The notes beneath the pieces are model-generated. The model ran no database searches, was not told where the DNA came from, and was given only the letters and a program-made list of their open reading frames with translations. Positions 25,690 to 36,639 of a stretch of DNA of 64,000 nucleotides are shown piece by piece (the stretch's first letter is position 1; each line of letters begins with the position of its first letter). The stretch spans positions 2,790,001-2,854,000 of the forward strand of contig NZ_FOZD01000001.1 in assembly GCF_900113185.1 (NCBI RefSeq), in the 5' to 3' direction. The DNA is from Agromyces sp. CF514 (GTDB taxonomy: Bacteria; Actinomycetota; Actinomycetes; Actinomycetales; Microbacteriaceae). The translations under genes were made by a program, and so were the position numbers.

Positions 25690-26417
25690 CCCGCGCCGAG
25701 CCCATCGGGGCGTCGACGAGCACGACCTCGACGACCCGCACTGCGCTGTCGCTGCTGTTCGCGATCTACCTGTTCCTGCTCGTCTGGCTGGTGCTCTGGA
25801 AGCTCCAGGTGCCGTCGGTCGGCGGCGTGGAGCGCGTGGTGAAGCTCGTGCCGTTCGTCTCCACGGCGAGCGCAGGAGCCAGCGCCATGTGGGAGGTGAC
25901 CGGCAATCTGCTGGCCTTCATCCCGTTCGGGCTCTACCTGGGCCTGCTCGCGCCGAGGATGCCGTGGTGGAAGGCGACGGCGGTCGTCGCCGCGACGAGC
26001 GCGATGCTCGAGGCCGCCCAGTTCGCGCTCGCGATCGGGCGCTCGGACCTCACCGACGTCATCATGAACGCATCCGGCGGGCTGGTCGGGTTCGCGCTCG
26101 CCGTCCTGCTGCGACGCGCACTCGGCACGACAACGGGCCGCGCCATGACCGTGGTGTGCGCCATCGGGACCGCGGTCGCGCTCGTCGCCGTCGCAACCTT
26201 CGCCGCCGCGCCGATCACCCGTGCCCCGCGGGGGTCCATGCCGATGAGCTCCTCGATGTCGGCATCGATGCCCGTCTCTGCAGGAGGGCCGGCGTCAGCC
26301 GAAGATCGCGGTCACGATGTCGTGCGTGTACCCGTCGGGGCCGGCGTTGGACCATCTGGTGGCGATCCAGACGCCGTCTCGGAAGAAGTGCGACTCGCCG
26401 CTCTGCCCGTCGTCTGA
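25686..26417 (+). CDS. VanZ-family membrane protein
   Basis: 243 aa; ATG 25686 overlaps the vanY stop. About five membrane helices. VanZ marks: V-V-K-L-V-P-F, G-N-L-L-A-F-I-P-F-G-L-Y-L, E-A-A-Q-F-A-L-A-I-G-R-S-D-L-T-D-V-I-M-N-A-S-G-G-L-V-G-F. In enterococci VanZ confers low-level teicoplanin resistance by an unclear mechanism. The hydrophilic C-terminal 60 residues overlap the convergent lipoprotein-like gene by 123 bases, which is unusual; the true end of one of them may differ. Confidence 0.82.
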   Translation: MTRAEPIGASTSTTSTTRTALSLLFAIYLFLLVWLVLWKLQVPSVGGVERVVKLVPFVSTASAGASAMWEVTGNLLAFIPFGLYLGLLAPRMPWWKATAVVAATSAMLEAAQFALAIGRSDLTDVIMNASGGLVGFALAVLLRRALGTTTGRAMTVVCAIGTAVALVAVATFAAAPITRAPRGSMPMSSSMSASMPVSAGGPASAEDRGHDVVRVPVGAGVGPSGGDPDAVSEEVRLAALPVV

Positions 26418-26987
26418 CGGCGGGGTCTCGGAGACGCATCGGACGCCGTCGAGTTCCTCGTAGCACTCGAATCCGTCCGAAGCGAGGCTCAGGGGCATCG
26501 AAGCCTCCATGGGCACGTCGATCGGTGCGACGACCGTGACGAGCGATCGGTCGCTGCCGCCGGCCGGGTTGCCCCAGATGCACGTGACGGCCCGTTCGCT
26601 CGCGAGGACTCCGTTCGCGGCCTCGTTGCTGCTCCACATGCGGTGGTCGAGGTCCTCGGTGGTCCAGGCCGGGTTCAGGACGAGCCCGTCGAAGGAATCG
26701 GTGAGGTCGTGCGTGTAGAGGTCATCGCAGACGGCCGGGATGACCGCGGGTTCTGGCGCGGCAGTCGAGTCGTCGACCGCGGCGAGGGTGGGAGTGGCCG
26801 GCAGCGGCGTCTTCGGCGCCGCGGACTGGGTCGACGTGGGCGCCGCCGCATCCCCTCGAGGCGGCGCTGAGAGCAAGGTGACGATCACCGCGAGCAGCGC
26901 GAGGATCACGGCTCCCGCAGCGACGACGACCCAGAAGATCGGACGTGCAGTCAACGGCCGGTCCTGAGCGGGCGTGCTGTCCGACAT
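26295..26987 (-). CDS. Hypothetical single-pass membrane protein with extracellular Cys-rich domain
   Basis: 230 aa from ATG 26987, with AGGGAGGACG ideally placed upstream. One membrane helix (about residues 18-40) and a Thr/Pro/Ala linker are followed by an extracellular domain of about 150 residues with spaced Cys (V-C-D-D-L-Y, T-C-I-W-G-N, F-E-C-Y-E-E, V-R-C-V-S), which likely form disulfides. No recognised family. Its 3' end overlaps the convergent vanZ frame. Confidence 0.75.
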   Translation of the reverse strand: MSDSTPAQDRPLTARPIFWVVVAAGAVILALLAVIVTLLSAPPRGDAAAPTSTQSAAPKTPLPATPTLAAVDDSTAAPEPAVIPAVCDDLYTHDLTDSFDGLVLNPAWTTEDLDHRMWSSNEAANGVLASERAVTCIWGNPAGGSDRSLVTVVAPIDVPMEASMPLSLASDGFECYEELDGVRCVSETPPSDDGQSGESHFFRDGVWIATRWSNAGPDGYTHDIVTAIFG

Positions 26988-27197
26988 CTTCGTCCTCCCT
27001 GAAACGACGTGGTTCCGCTCCACGGCACGGGAATTTCATGCCTTCGTCGATGCGGGTACCCAGAGTAGCGCCAGGCGCCCTCCGGGCGAATCGGTGATAT
27101 CCCTGACTCGCGATCCTCCGAACGTGTCCCATCACTGGCACCGCCGAACATGGCTCCGGCCGTTCACCGCGTGCGGTGAACGGCCGGCGCCAGGACC

Positions 27198-29804
<2,607 letters not shown>

Positions 29805-30552
29805 AGGCTCTCTGGCGCCGACGCACGCTGCTGGTCGTGCGGGGCGCGATCTCGATTCACTCGAAGTACAGGGGGAACCGCCGAAGCGTAGAGGGCAGTT
29901 TGCAGGGGCTTTCTGGACGAATCCTCACCTTTTTCCACCAAAGTGCCCGGGGACACTGCGGTCGTAGAGAGAACCTGATAAAAGACCCCCCATTCGGGGG
30001 CGGAGAGCAAGCGAGCGATCCAATAGCCTGAGCCGGCCGCCTCGAGGCCGATCTCGCCGTCGCGAGCATCGAGCGGGCCCAGGCGACCGAGGTGAACCGC
30101 TTCTGCCGATCAGCCCCCGTCCGGGGGCGCGTGAAACCGAGCACGAAACGCCCGCCGAATCGGGTCGATTCGGCGGCTCATGGAGCGGCCTCTCCCCCGG
30201 AATCCGGCGTGACCTGTTCAGGGTGAAGACATCGAGGCACCATGAGCCGCACTGGACCCCTCACACTGCCACGTCCCGTTCTCGATGCGCATAGCATGCG
30301 CGCCGGTGAGTGCGACGGATTCGGTCGAATAGGAATGGGGAGCCGCCTCTTACGCCGTGGCCAACCTTTCGCGTGGAGCGTCCCATGCGCCTCATCGCTG
30401 TACCAATCCCGGCCTCGAGTCAGGACGGGTGCCCACGTGAGAGCGACCAGCCCGGTCGGACGCGCCGGGATTCGCCGCTCCAACTCTCAGGTCAGTGATC
30501 CCGCTAGCGTGGATGCGACGCTTTCCCGCCCTTCCCTTCAGAGGAGTGCCCG
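29805..30552. other. 748-bp intergenic region with hairpins, no convincing gene
   Basis: Both flanking genes are transcribed outward. Visible structure: CCCCC-ATTC-GGGGG (29987-30000), a second G/C hairpin near 30112-30127, and GCCGAATC-GGGTC-GATTCGGC near 30153-30173. The bases before 30553 hold the leader of the CPBP gene, with TAGCGT and AGAGGAG. Short open frames here have no recognisable protein features. Confidence 0.5.
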
Positions 30553-31512
30553 ATGTCGGTTCGCAGTACGCAGTTCGTCCAGGATGCCGCGACCGGCAAG
30601 CGCGTGACGCCCTGGTGGCTGGCGTACATCCTCGTGTTCCTCGGCGGGATCTTCATCGTGCAGTCCGCGGTGCTCGGCGTGCTCATCAGCGTCTGGAAGG
30701 TGCCGACGGGTTCGCCAGAGGCGCAGCTGCAGCAGTCGATCTCGTTCGCCGCAGCCGGGCTGTTCATCATCCTGTGGGTCATGCTGTTCGAACGGCGTGC
30801 GATCCGCACGCTGGGGTTCAGTCGGCCGGGCCGCGGGGTGGTCACGATGCTGCTGGGCTTCGTCGGCGGCATCGTGCTGCTCTCGATCCCGGCCCTGTTC
30901 CTCTGGGCGATCGGCGCCTACGAGCAGGTCGAAGCCCCCGCCGAGTCGACGTCGGGCGCGGCCGCGACGGGCCTGCTCGTGCTGCTGGCGCTGACCTTCT
31001 TCGTGCAGGGCGGCTCCGAGGAGCTGCTCGTGCGCGGGTTCCTGCTGCAGAACGGTGCGCTGAAACTGCCGGGCTGGCTCGCGGTGCTGCTGCCGGCCGT
31101 GATCTTCACGCTCATCCACGGCGTGCTGCTGCATCCACTGCCGTTCTCGATGATCCTTCTCTACGCGCTGTTCGCGACGTTCATCGTGCTGCGCCAGGGC
31201 GCCCTGTGGATCGTGATCGGGTTCCACGCGGGCTGGAACTTCGCGATGGGCAACCTCTACGGCATCCCCGTGAGCGGCCTCCCGCCGCTCACGACATCGG
31301 CGATCTACCTGCAGCCGACCGAGGGCTCACCCGACTGGCTGACCGGCGGCGACTTCGGCACCGAGGCGAGCGTCCCGGCGGTCATCGTGCTGCTCATCGC
31401 GACCGCGGTCGCATTCGTCGTCTTCCGGCGATGGGATGCCGCGCGCAGCCCGGAATCCACGGCGCCCGCGGTGCCGGCATCGGCGTCCGACTCCGCGTCC
31501 GCCGAGAACTGA
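30553..31512 (+). CDS. CPBP (CAAX/Abi) intramembrane metalloprotease
   Basis: 319 aa from ATG 30553, with AGAGGAG 8 nt upstream. Seven or eight membrane helices. The three glutamate/histidine motifs are present: E-E-L-L-V-R-G (EExxxR), F-T-L-I-H-G (FxxxH) and H-A-G-W-N (HxxxN). CPBP proteases process prenylated or peptide substrates and include bacteriocin-immunity proteins. A second CPBP gene follows 23 bases downstream. The tail is Ala/Ser-rich. Confidence 0.87.
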   Translation: MSVRSTQFVQDAATGKRVTPWWLAYILVFLGGIFIVQSAVLGVLISVWKVPTGSPEAQLQQSISFAAAGLFIILWVMLFERRAIRTLGFSRPGRGVVTMLLGFVGGIVLLSIPALFLWAIGAYEQVEAPAESTSGAAATGLLVLLALTFFVQGGSEELLVRGFLLQNGALKLPGWLAVLLPAVIFTLIHGVLLHPLPFSMILLYALFATFIVLRQGALWIVIGFHAGWNFAMGNLYGIPVSGLPPLTTSAIYLQPTEGSPDWLTGGDFGTEASVPAVIVLLIATAVAFVVFRRWDAARSPESTAPAVPASASDSASAEN

Positions 31513-31535
31513 TCTGAGCCGGTCGGCGTCTGCCC

Positions 31536-32330
31536 ATGATCAGCCTGATCCTCAACGTCGTCGGACTCCTGTCCGGCATCTTCGTCATCGTCTGGTACCG
31601 ACGCCACCACCGACCCGTGTGGCGCAGCCTCGGCCTGACCGCGAACCGGTGGACCCTGCCCGACATCGCGGTGGGCCTCGTGGTTCCGTTCGTCGCGATC
31701 ACCCTGGTCTTCCTCGTCGAGCAGGCGCTGGGCGCGATCGAGGTCACCGGCGGCGCAGACGACTGGTCGGGCATCGCGGGCGTGATCGGCCAGGTGCTCG
31801 GGTTCGCCCTGATCGAGGAGATCGTCTTCCGCGTCTTCATGCTCGGCGCCCTGGTGATCCTGCTCCGCCGCATCCCCGCAGGCCGCTGGATCGCGGTCGG
31901 TTCCGCCGCCCTCGTGTTCGGCTCAGCCCACCTCGCGAACGACGGCGCAACCCTGATCGGCGCGTTCGGCACTGCGCTCGGCGGCGTGATCTACGGCATC
32001 GCCTACCTTGCGACCCGCACGATCTGGCTGCCCCTGTTCCTGCACGTGTCGTGGAACCTGAGCCAAGCGCTCTGGGGGTTCCCGGTCAGCGGACTCACCG
32101 AATGGCCCGGATGGGTCACCTCGACGTCGATCGGCGACGAACTCCTGAACGGCGGCGCGTACGGCCCAGAGGGCGGGATCCCGGGCATGCTCGCCCGCGT
32201 GCTCATCGTGGCACTCGTCTTCGTCTACCTGAAGCTCCTCTGGCCCGATGGCAGCATCCGTCGCCTCGAATTCGCACCCGACCCGGTCAGACGGGCACGC
32301 TCCGAAGGCCGGGCTGTCACGGCGAGCTGA
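31536..32330 (+). CDS. Second CPBP intramembrane metalloprotease
   Basis: 264 aa from ATG 31536. Motifs: E-E-I-V-F-R-V, F-G-S-A-H-L-A-N-D and H-V-S-W-N. The overall order matches the preceding gene, although the sequences are well diverged. Both end their membrane domain with W-N-x-x-x-G/A...G-x-P-V-S-G-L. The tandem arrangement suggests co-expression. Substrate unknown. Confidence 0.87.
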   Translation: MISLILNVVGLLSGIFVIVWYRRHHRPVWRSLGLTANRWTLPDIAVGLVVPFVAITLVFLVEQALGAIEVTGGADDWSGIAGVIGQVLGFALIEEIVFRVFMLGALVILLRRIPAGRWIAVGSAALVFGSAHLANDGATLIGAFGTALGGVIYGIAYLATRTIWLPLFLHVSWNLSQALWGFPVSGLTEWPGWVTSTSIGDELLNGGAYGPEGGIPGMLARVLIVALVFVYLKLLWPDGSIRRLEFAPDPVRRARSEGRAVTAS

Positions 32331-32537
32331 GACGACCAACTCCGCATCGATCGCAAGGCCGGTCGGTTCTCGATTCCCTAGCGCAACCCCGGATGGTCCG
32401 GGCCCCTGTCAGTCCGCGCGGTTGCGGCTGTTGGCGTTCGCAGTGCCGTATGGGCGCGCGGTCGAATCGCGGTTAGCACACGGCCGAGCCCCGGGCAATC
32501 CGGTGACCGCCGTCCTCCCGCTGCGTAGCCTCGGGAC

Positions 32538-33101
32538 ATGCCAGCGAAGCAGAGCAGTTCGAACAGTTCGTCCGCCACCCGGAACAAGCGCCGTCCCGCT
32601 CGCGGCGCGAGCCTGACCGACGAGCAGAACGCCGAGAGCGGATTCACGGCGTCCAAGGCGCTCAGCGAGAACCTGCAGAAGGTGCTCGTCGACCTCATCG
32701 AGCTCGCCTCGCAGGGCAAGCAGGCGCACTGGAACGTCGTCGGGTCCAACTTCCGCGACACGCACCGGCAGCTCGACGAGATCATCGATTCCGCGCGAGA
32801 GTTCAGCGACACCGTCGCCGAGCGGATGCGCGCCCTCCACGCCTTGCCCGACGGACGCAGCGACACCATCGCGGAGACCACCACGCTTCCCGAGTTCCCG
32901 CCGGGCGAACTCGACACCGCTGCGGTCATCGACCTGGTCACCGAACGCCTCGAGGCGACGGTCTCGACGTGTCGCGAGGTGCACGATGCGGTCGACGAGG
33001 AAGACCCCGCCAGCGCCGACATCCTGCACGCGATCCTCCAGAAGCTCGAGCAGTACGCGTGGATGGTCAGCGCCGAGAACCGTGTCGCGCGAGGCGCATG
33101 A
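32538..33101 (+). CDS. dps: Dps-family DNA-binding ferritin
   Basis: 187 aa from ATG 32538; TAGCCT lies 6 nt upstream (leaderless). The Dps ferroxidase signature is present: K-Q-A-H-W-N-V-V-G-x-N-F-R-D-T-H-R-Q-L-D-E (His and Asp ligands) and D-P-A-S-A-D-I-L. A basic, Ser-rich N-terminal extension of about 25 residues (R-N-K-R-R-P-A-R) likely binds DNA. It forms a dodecamer that oxidises and stores iron and protects the nucleoid under stress. Confidence 0.92.
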   Translation: MPAKQSSSNSSSATRNKRRPARGASLTDEQNAESGFTASKALSENLQKVLVDLIELASQGKQAHWNVVGSNFRDTHRQLDEIIDSAREFSDTVAERMRALHALPDGRSDTIAETTTLPEFPPGELDTAAVIDLVTERLEATVSTCREVHDAVDEEDPASADILHAILQKLEQYAWMVSAENRVARGA

Positions 33102-33139
33102 GCATGCCCCCGAGCGGGGCGGCCTGCACGACCGAATCG

Positions 33140-33409
33140 TCAGCGCCAGTCGATCGAGTGCGACCAGCCTGCGATGTACGCCCGTTCGTTCTCGGTGAGG
33201 TGAACGCCGGACCGCGGGGGGACGATCGGATCGAGTTCGCAGAGATCGAAGATGCGGCGTACGACGACCGGGCGCAATCTGGCCCGCGGATTCTCGAGGA
33301 TCTCGCTTCGAAGGACGGGTTCCAGCATGGGCCACCACAGGCCGATCGGCGGCAACCTGGTGAGCTGGGATGTCCGCTGGTGGTGCGGGTCCTCGATGAG
33401 TGAACTCAT
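33140..33409 (-). CDS. Hypothetical small protein
   Basis: 89 aa. ATG 33409 overlaps the stop of the upstream 55-aa gene as ATGA, so the two are coupled. P-P-I-G-L-W-W-P-M-L-E-P-V-L-R, R-R-I-F-D-L-C-E-L-D-P and a final Y-I-A-G-W-S-H-S-I-D-W give it ordinary protein-like composition. No known domain. Confidence 0.65.
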   Translation of the reverse strand: MSSLIEDPHHQRTSQLTRLPPIGLWWPMLEPVLRSEILENPRARLRPVVVRRIFDLCELDPIVPPRSGVHLTENERAYIAGWSHSIDWR

Positions 33410-33573
33410 TGGGCGGGTCGTTCGTCGGTGCCGCCGCGATGGGAGTCGCGGAGCACGACCTGTTCATGCTCGTCGGCGTCTTCTTCTGCCTGCTGATGCT
33501 GTTCGGCAGCGGCGAGCGCCTCGTCGGCCATGTCTTGCTCGTCCCGTTGCGTAGGGTCAGGGCCGTTGTTCAT
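33406..33573 (-). CDS. Small acidic hypothetical protein
   Basis: 55 aa from ATG 33573, with GAGGCAG about 7 nt upstream. Very rich in Asp, Glu and Gln (A-A-A-E-Q-H-Q-Q-A-E-E-D-A-D-E-H-E-Q), probably a single helix. Its stop is shared with the next start (ATGA), which supports it being real. A perfect 14-bp palindrome CGAACGCGCGTTCG (33619-33632) lies in its upstream region and may be regulatory. Confidence 0.6.
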   Translation of the reverse strand: MNNGPDPTQRDEQDMADEALAAAEQHQQAEEDADEHEQVVLRDSHRGGTDERPAQ

Positions 33574-33789
33574 GTCACTGCCTCGATTCAGTTATGGGTG
33601 GCAGTCTCAAGCTACGGTCGAACGCGCGTTCGTGGCAGGGCTTGACTTCGCTGCATCGACGATCACGTCACGTCAGCACGGGTTCCGTCGAACGATCCGG
33701 TGCCGAGGGTCGAAGACATGCTCGACGCTACCTTCAAGCACCCCCATTCGGGGGATGTGCGGGTCGATCGGGCACCGAATGGATGTGCC

Positions 33790-33876
33790 TCACGGAGGCC
33801 TGCCGCCGTCGACGTGGAGCGTGGATCCGACGACGTCGCCGGACAGTGCCGACGCGCCGAAGTCGTGGGCGCTGGG
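33790..33876 (-). pseudogene. C-terminal remnant of a short-chain dehydrogenase
   Basis: Read on the minus strand, 28 codons ending at stop 33790 give A-S-A-L-S-G-D-V-V-G-S-T-L-H-V-D-G-G-R, the usual C-terminus of classical SDR enzymes (V-x-G-x-x-L-x-V-D-G-G). Nothing of the Rossmann core or the YxxxK site remains; the frame is cut upstream by the stop of the flavodoxin remnant. It is a degraded gene end. Confidence 0.6.
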
Positions 33877-34334
33877 TCACTGCTCAGGCGCAGGGTACGG
33901 CGTGTCGGCGAGTAGGCGCGCGAGGTGCACGGCGTTCGCGGCGGCGGTCGCGGTTGCCGATGCGGTCGACGCGGGAGTCTCCGGCAGGTCGAGGTAGTCG
34001 GTGGAACCCATCGCCTCGCCGTTCCAGTAGGTGCAGCCTTGCGCGGGCAGGGTGAAGCCGATGTCGTTCAACGCCTGTTGCACGTCGTCGCGAGGATCAC
34101 GATGTCGGAGTCGACGATGTGGCGGCGAAGGATGGGCCACTCGTCGCCGTGGCCCTCATCGACGGCCACTCCCGGTCGCACGTCGTAGTCCGCGACGCGG
34201 AAGGCCTGTCCGACGACTTCATGGCGGGCGAGTTCGAGCAGCACCTCGCCGGCGAGCTTCTCACTGCTGGACTCGGTGCCGGAGGTCTTCAGCGTGCAGA
34301 CCAACGCCACGGCTCGGAGCGGTCGCGGAGTCAC
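33877..34334 (-). pseudogene. Flavodoxin/NADPH-dependent FMN reductase gene with internal deletion and frameshift
   Basis: The N-terminal part, from GTG 34334, reads R-A-V-A-L-V-C-T-L-K, S-S-S-E-K-L-A, D-V-R-P-G-V, D-E-W-P-I-L-R-R-H-I-V-D-S-D-I-V-I-L-A-T. The C-terminal part, in another frame, reads Q-Q-A-L-N-D-I-G-F-T-L-P-A-Q-G-C-T-Y-W-N-G-E-A-M-G-S-T-D-Y. Intact relatives have roughly 55-60 residues between these (the P-x-x-x-G flavin loop and following helix). The join near 34087 therefore marks a deletion that also shifts frame. GTGA overlap with the upstream PNPOx gene shows it was once the second gene of an operon. Confidence 0.8.
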
Positions 34335-34819
34335 AGGTCGACCGTCTCGTTCTCGCCACCGTCGTAGCGCTCGCCCGTCACCTTCGCCTTCACGAAGCTG
34401 ATCAGCGTCGCGATGCGGCCGCCCGGGGTGTCCCAGTACTCACCCGAGTCTGCGGTGACCTTGATGAGCACGGCCTTCGGACTCTGCGGGCTGTCGGGCA
34501 ACCACGCCTCGACTGCGGCATCCCAGAGGTCGTCCTTCTTCGCCGGGTCGTCGACGAGTTCGGCGGTGCCGGCGAAGGACACGAACGTCGAACCGGAGTT
34601 GAGCGTCACGCCGACATTCGGGTTCGCCGTGATCTCGCTCGCATCACGGGAGTCGCGTTCGGCGAAGTACCAGAGCTCGCCGGCATCCGTGACCTCACGC
34701 GGTGCCATCGGGCGGGCGACCAGGTGCCCCCCGCTGTTCACCGTCGTCAGCCACCCGTACGGGATGCCGCGGGCGAGTTCGATGATGCGATCCTGCTCGG
34801 TCTTCTGGGTGTCGGGCAT
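34331..34819 (-). CDS. Pyridoxamine 5'-phosphate oxidase-like general stress protein
   Basis: 162 aa from ATG 34819. Split-barrel flavin-binding fold of the general-stress-protein-26 group: G-W-L-T-T-V-N, H-L-V-A-R-P-M-A, L-W-Y-F-A-E-R-D-S, N-P-N-V-G-V-T, F-V-S-F-A-G-T-A-E-L-V-D-D, W-F/L-P-D-S-P-Q-S-P, V-L-I-K-V-T-A-D-S-G-E-Y-W-D. It probably binds FMN or F420; the reaction is unknown. The downstream coupled gene has decayed. Confidence 0.85.
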   Translation of the reverse strand: MPDTQKTEQDRIIELARGIPYGWLTTVNSGGHLVARPMAPREVTDAGELWYFAERDSRDASEITANPNVGVTLNSGSTFVSFAGTAELVDDPAKKDDLWDAAVEAWLPDSPQSPKAVLIKVTADSGEYWDTPGGRIATLISFVKAKVTGERYDGGENETVDL

Positions 34820-34923
34820 CAGCCCCTCCTTCGATCGATGTTGCCGTTCGGCGATCTGTGCGATCAGTGGCGGCCGCCCCGCGACGCCGTGCGAAGCAGA
34901 GCGGACGGCCTCGGTTCCCGACG

Positions 34924-35061
34924 CTACTGATCCCCCTCACCGTCTGGATCGTCCTCGTGCTCGCTGGAGTCGGGCTTCTCGGGTGCGCCGCCGGATGCCG
35001 TGTCGGCTTCCTCGTTCTCGCCCGGAGTGCCATGCGTGTTCTGCTTGCCTGCGTCGCTCAT
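34924..35061 (-). CDS. Small acidic hypothetical protein
   Basis: 45 aa from ATG 35061. It consists almost entirely of hydrophilic, disordered-type residues (G-E-N-E-E-A-D-T-A-S-G-G, E-H-E-D-D-P-D-G-E-G-D). An in-frame upstream start at 35160 would add a basic segment and is less convincing. Many actinobacteria have such short acidic stress-region proteins. No domain. Confidence 0.45.
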   Translation of the reverse strand: MSDAGKQNTHGTPGENEEADTASGGAPEKPDSSEHEDDPDGEGDQ

Positions 35062-35206
35062 CCTGCAAGCCCACCTCGACTCGTCCGTGTCATCAACGGC
35101 TTGACACCCGGACCGACCCGTGCGGATGCTTCGACCCGAAGTCGCCCGCTGCTCAACCATTTGGAAGACATACCCTCGCCGATCGCCTGCCTGTCAGAAT
35201 GCTGTC

Positions 35207-35713
35207 GTGATCGCAGACGAGCTCGACATCGTGAGCGGACCGCGGCTGGAGAGCCGCCCGGAAGTCGCGACGCTCGGGATACGGGAGTCTGTCCCGTTTC
35301 GCACGATGCTCTCGAACCGGGACCGACTGCTGGCCGAACTGATCGACTGGCTATCGGTGCACGGAGTGCAACCGCCGGGGCCGTTCTTCCTGCGACTGCA
35401 CGTCGTCGACATGCAGGGACTCATGGAGATCGAGGTCGGGGTTGTCGCTTCGAACGACGCCGCGGATAGACGGGTGAAATCGGGGGTGCTTCCGTCCGGC
35501 GAGTATGCCGTGCTGGCCTATCGGGCGAAGTCGATGGCGGCAAACCGACGTCTGCATGCCTGGGTGATCGAGCAAGGGATCACGCTCGACTCCCGCCCGG
35601 ATCCGGGTGGCGAGTTCTTCGCCGCCCGCTGCGAGATCTACGTCACCGATCCCCGAACGGAGAAGCGGAAGAATCACTGGATCGTCGAGCTCGCCTTCTT
35701 GACCCGCAAGTAG
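35207..35713 (+). CDS. GyrI-like small-molecule-binding (AraC effector-binding) domain protein
   Basis: 168 aa from GTG 35207; CAGAAT lies 6 nt upstream, fitting a leaderless start. The GyrI-like fold is recognisable: P-F-F-L-R-L-H-V-V-D-M, M-E-I-E-V-G-V, S-G-V-L-P-S-G-E-Y-A-V-L-A-Y-R-A, N-R-R-L-H-A-W, R-C-E-I-Y-V-T-D-P and a final V-E-L-A-F. There is no DNA-binding domain, so it is a stand-alone ligand-binding protein that may sequester a drug or metabolite. Confidence 0.8.
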   Translation: MIADELDIVSGPRLESRPEVATLGIRESVPFRTMLSNRDRLLAELIDWLSVHGVQPPGPFFLRLHVVDMQGLMEIEVGVVASNDAADRRVKSGVLPSGEYAVLAYRAKSMAANRRLHAWVIEQGITLDSRPDPGGEFFAARCEIYVTDPRTEKRKNHWIVELAFLTRK

Positions 35714-35820
35714 CTGAGCCATGGTGTCCAGGAAGCGTTCTCGATGTGTTTTCGATTTCCATCGACGAACGACGGCTTCAATGCCCCGCTCGATGCGCTC
35801 GCGGGCCGGACGGGTCTGCC

Positions 35821-36510
35821 CTATCCGATGAGGCTGACGGCGCGTGCGATGACGAGGGCGAGCAGGACGAATCCGCCGAACGACTCGAGTGACATGAGCA
35901 GCTTCGAGCGGGTGGTGAGGGGCATGGTGTCGGTTGGGCTGAACGCCATCGAGTTGGACAGCGAGAAGTAGAAGTAGTCGACGAATCCGGCTGTCCAGTC
36001 CGACTTGAGCGATGAGCCTGCCGCGACTTCGACGATGGTGTCGTCATCTTCGTCCTGCGGGAAGCGAAAGTCGGCGGTCGGCAGGTCCGACCGCTTGGCC
36101 ATCGTCCGCATGACTGGTCCACCTCGATCGATCTCCCAGAACAGCAGGGCGAAGCCGATCACATTCACCACCCAGACCTGCAGGGCGGACTGCAGCAATG
36201 ACGGGCCGTCGCCGCTCCCGCGGACGAGGACCAGGACCAGTGAGACCAGCGTGATCTGGTTCGAGAGCACCACGATGATCGCGAGGGTGAGCGAGGCGAT
36301 GCGCGACCACTTCGTCTGCTTGTTGAAGCGGTGCGGGTTGAGGATGATCAGCGGGATCAGCAGCAGGATGCCGATCGCGACCGTCACGTACCGCTGGACC
36401 GTGATGAGATCGTTCGGCAGCGCGCCGTACATGGCGAGCGCGACGACGAGCGCAAGGACCGCTGGCCACCGGTGCTCGATTCGGGCGCTCCGGGTCTCGT
36501 GTTGTTCCAC
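35821..36510 (-). CDS. Integral membrane protein with channel-like C-terminal pair (DUF1345-like)
   Basis: 229 aa from GTG 36510; TAGACT lies 6 nt upstream (leaderless). Six membrane helices. The segment D-Y-F-Y-F-S-L-S-N-S-M-A-F-S-P-T-D-T-M-P-L-T between the last two helices resembles the pore-like re-entrant region of DUF1345 proteins and two-TM channels. It may conduct an ion, but this rests on that motif only. Confidence 0.72.
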   Translation of the reverse strand: MEQHETRSARIEHRWPAVLALVVALAMYGALPNDLITVQRYVTVAIGILLLIPLIILNPHRFNKQTKWSRIASLTLAIIVVLSNQITLVSLVLVLVRGSGDGPSLLQSALQVWVVNVIGFALLFWEIDRGGPVMRTMAKRSDLPTADFRFPQDEDDDTIVEVAAGSSLKSDWTAGFVDYFYFSLSNSMAFSPTDTMPLTTRSKLLMSLESFGGFVLLALVIARAVSLIG

Positions 36511-36639
36511 GCCCGAAGTCTAGGTTGACGACGCCCACACCCTCGCCGCGGCGCAACCGGGAAAGGCGTGCGACTCGCACGCTGAAGGATCGTTCTGAGC
36601 GATAGCCTTCCGCCTCGGCGCGGTGCGTTTCGCGTTTCG

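Noticed and set aside
30242..30607. 121-codon plus-strand frame before the CPBP gene
   Set aside because: Overlaps the CPBP start and has no protein-like features or conserved motif.
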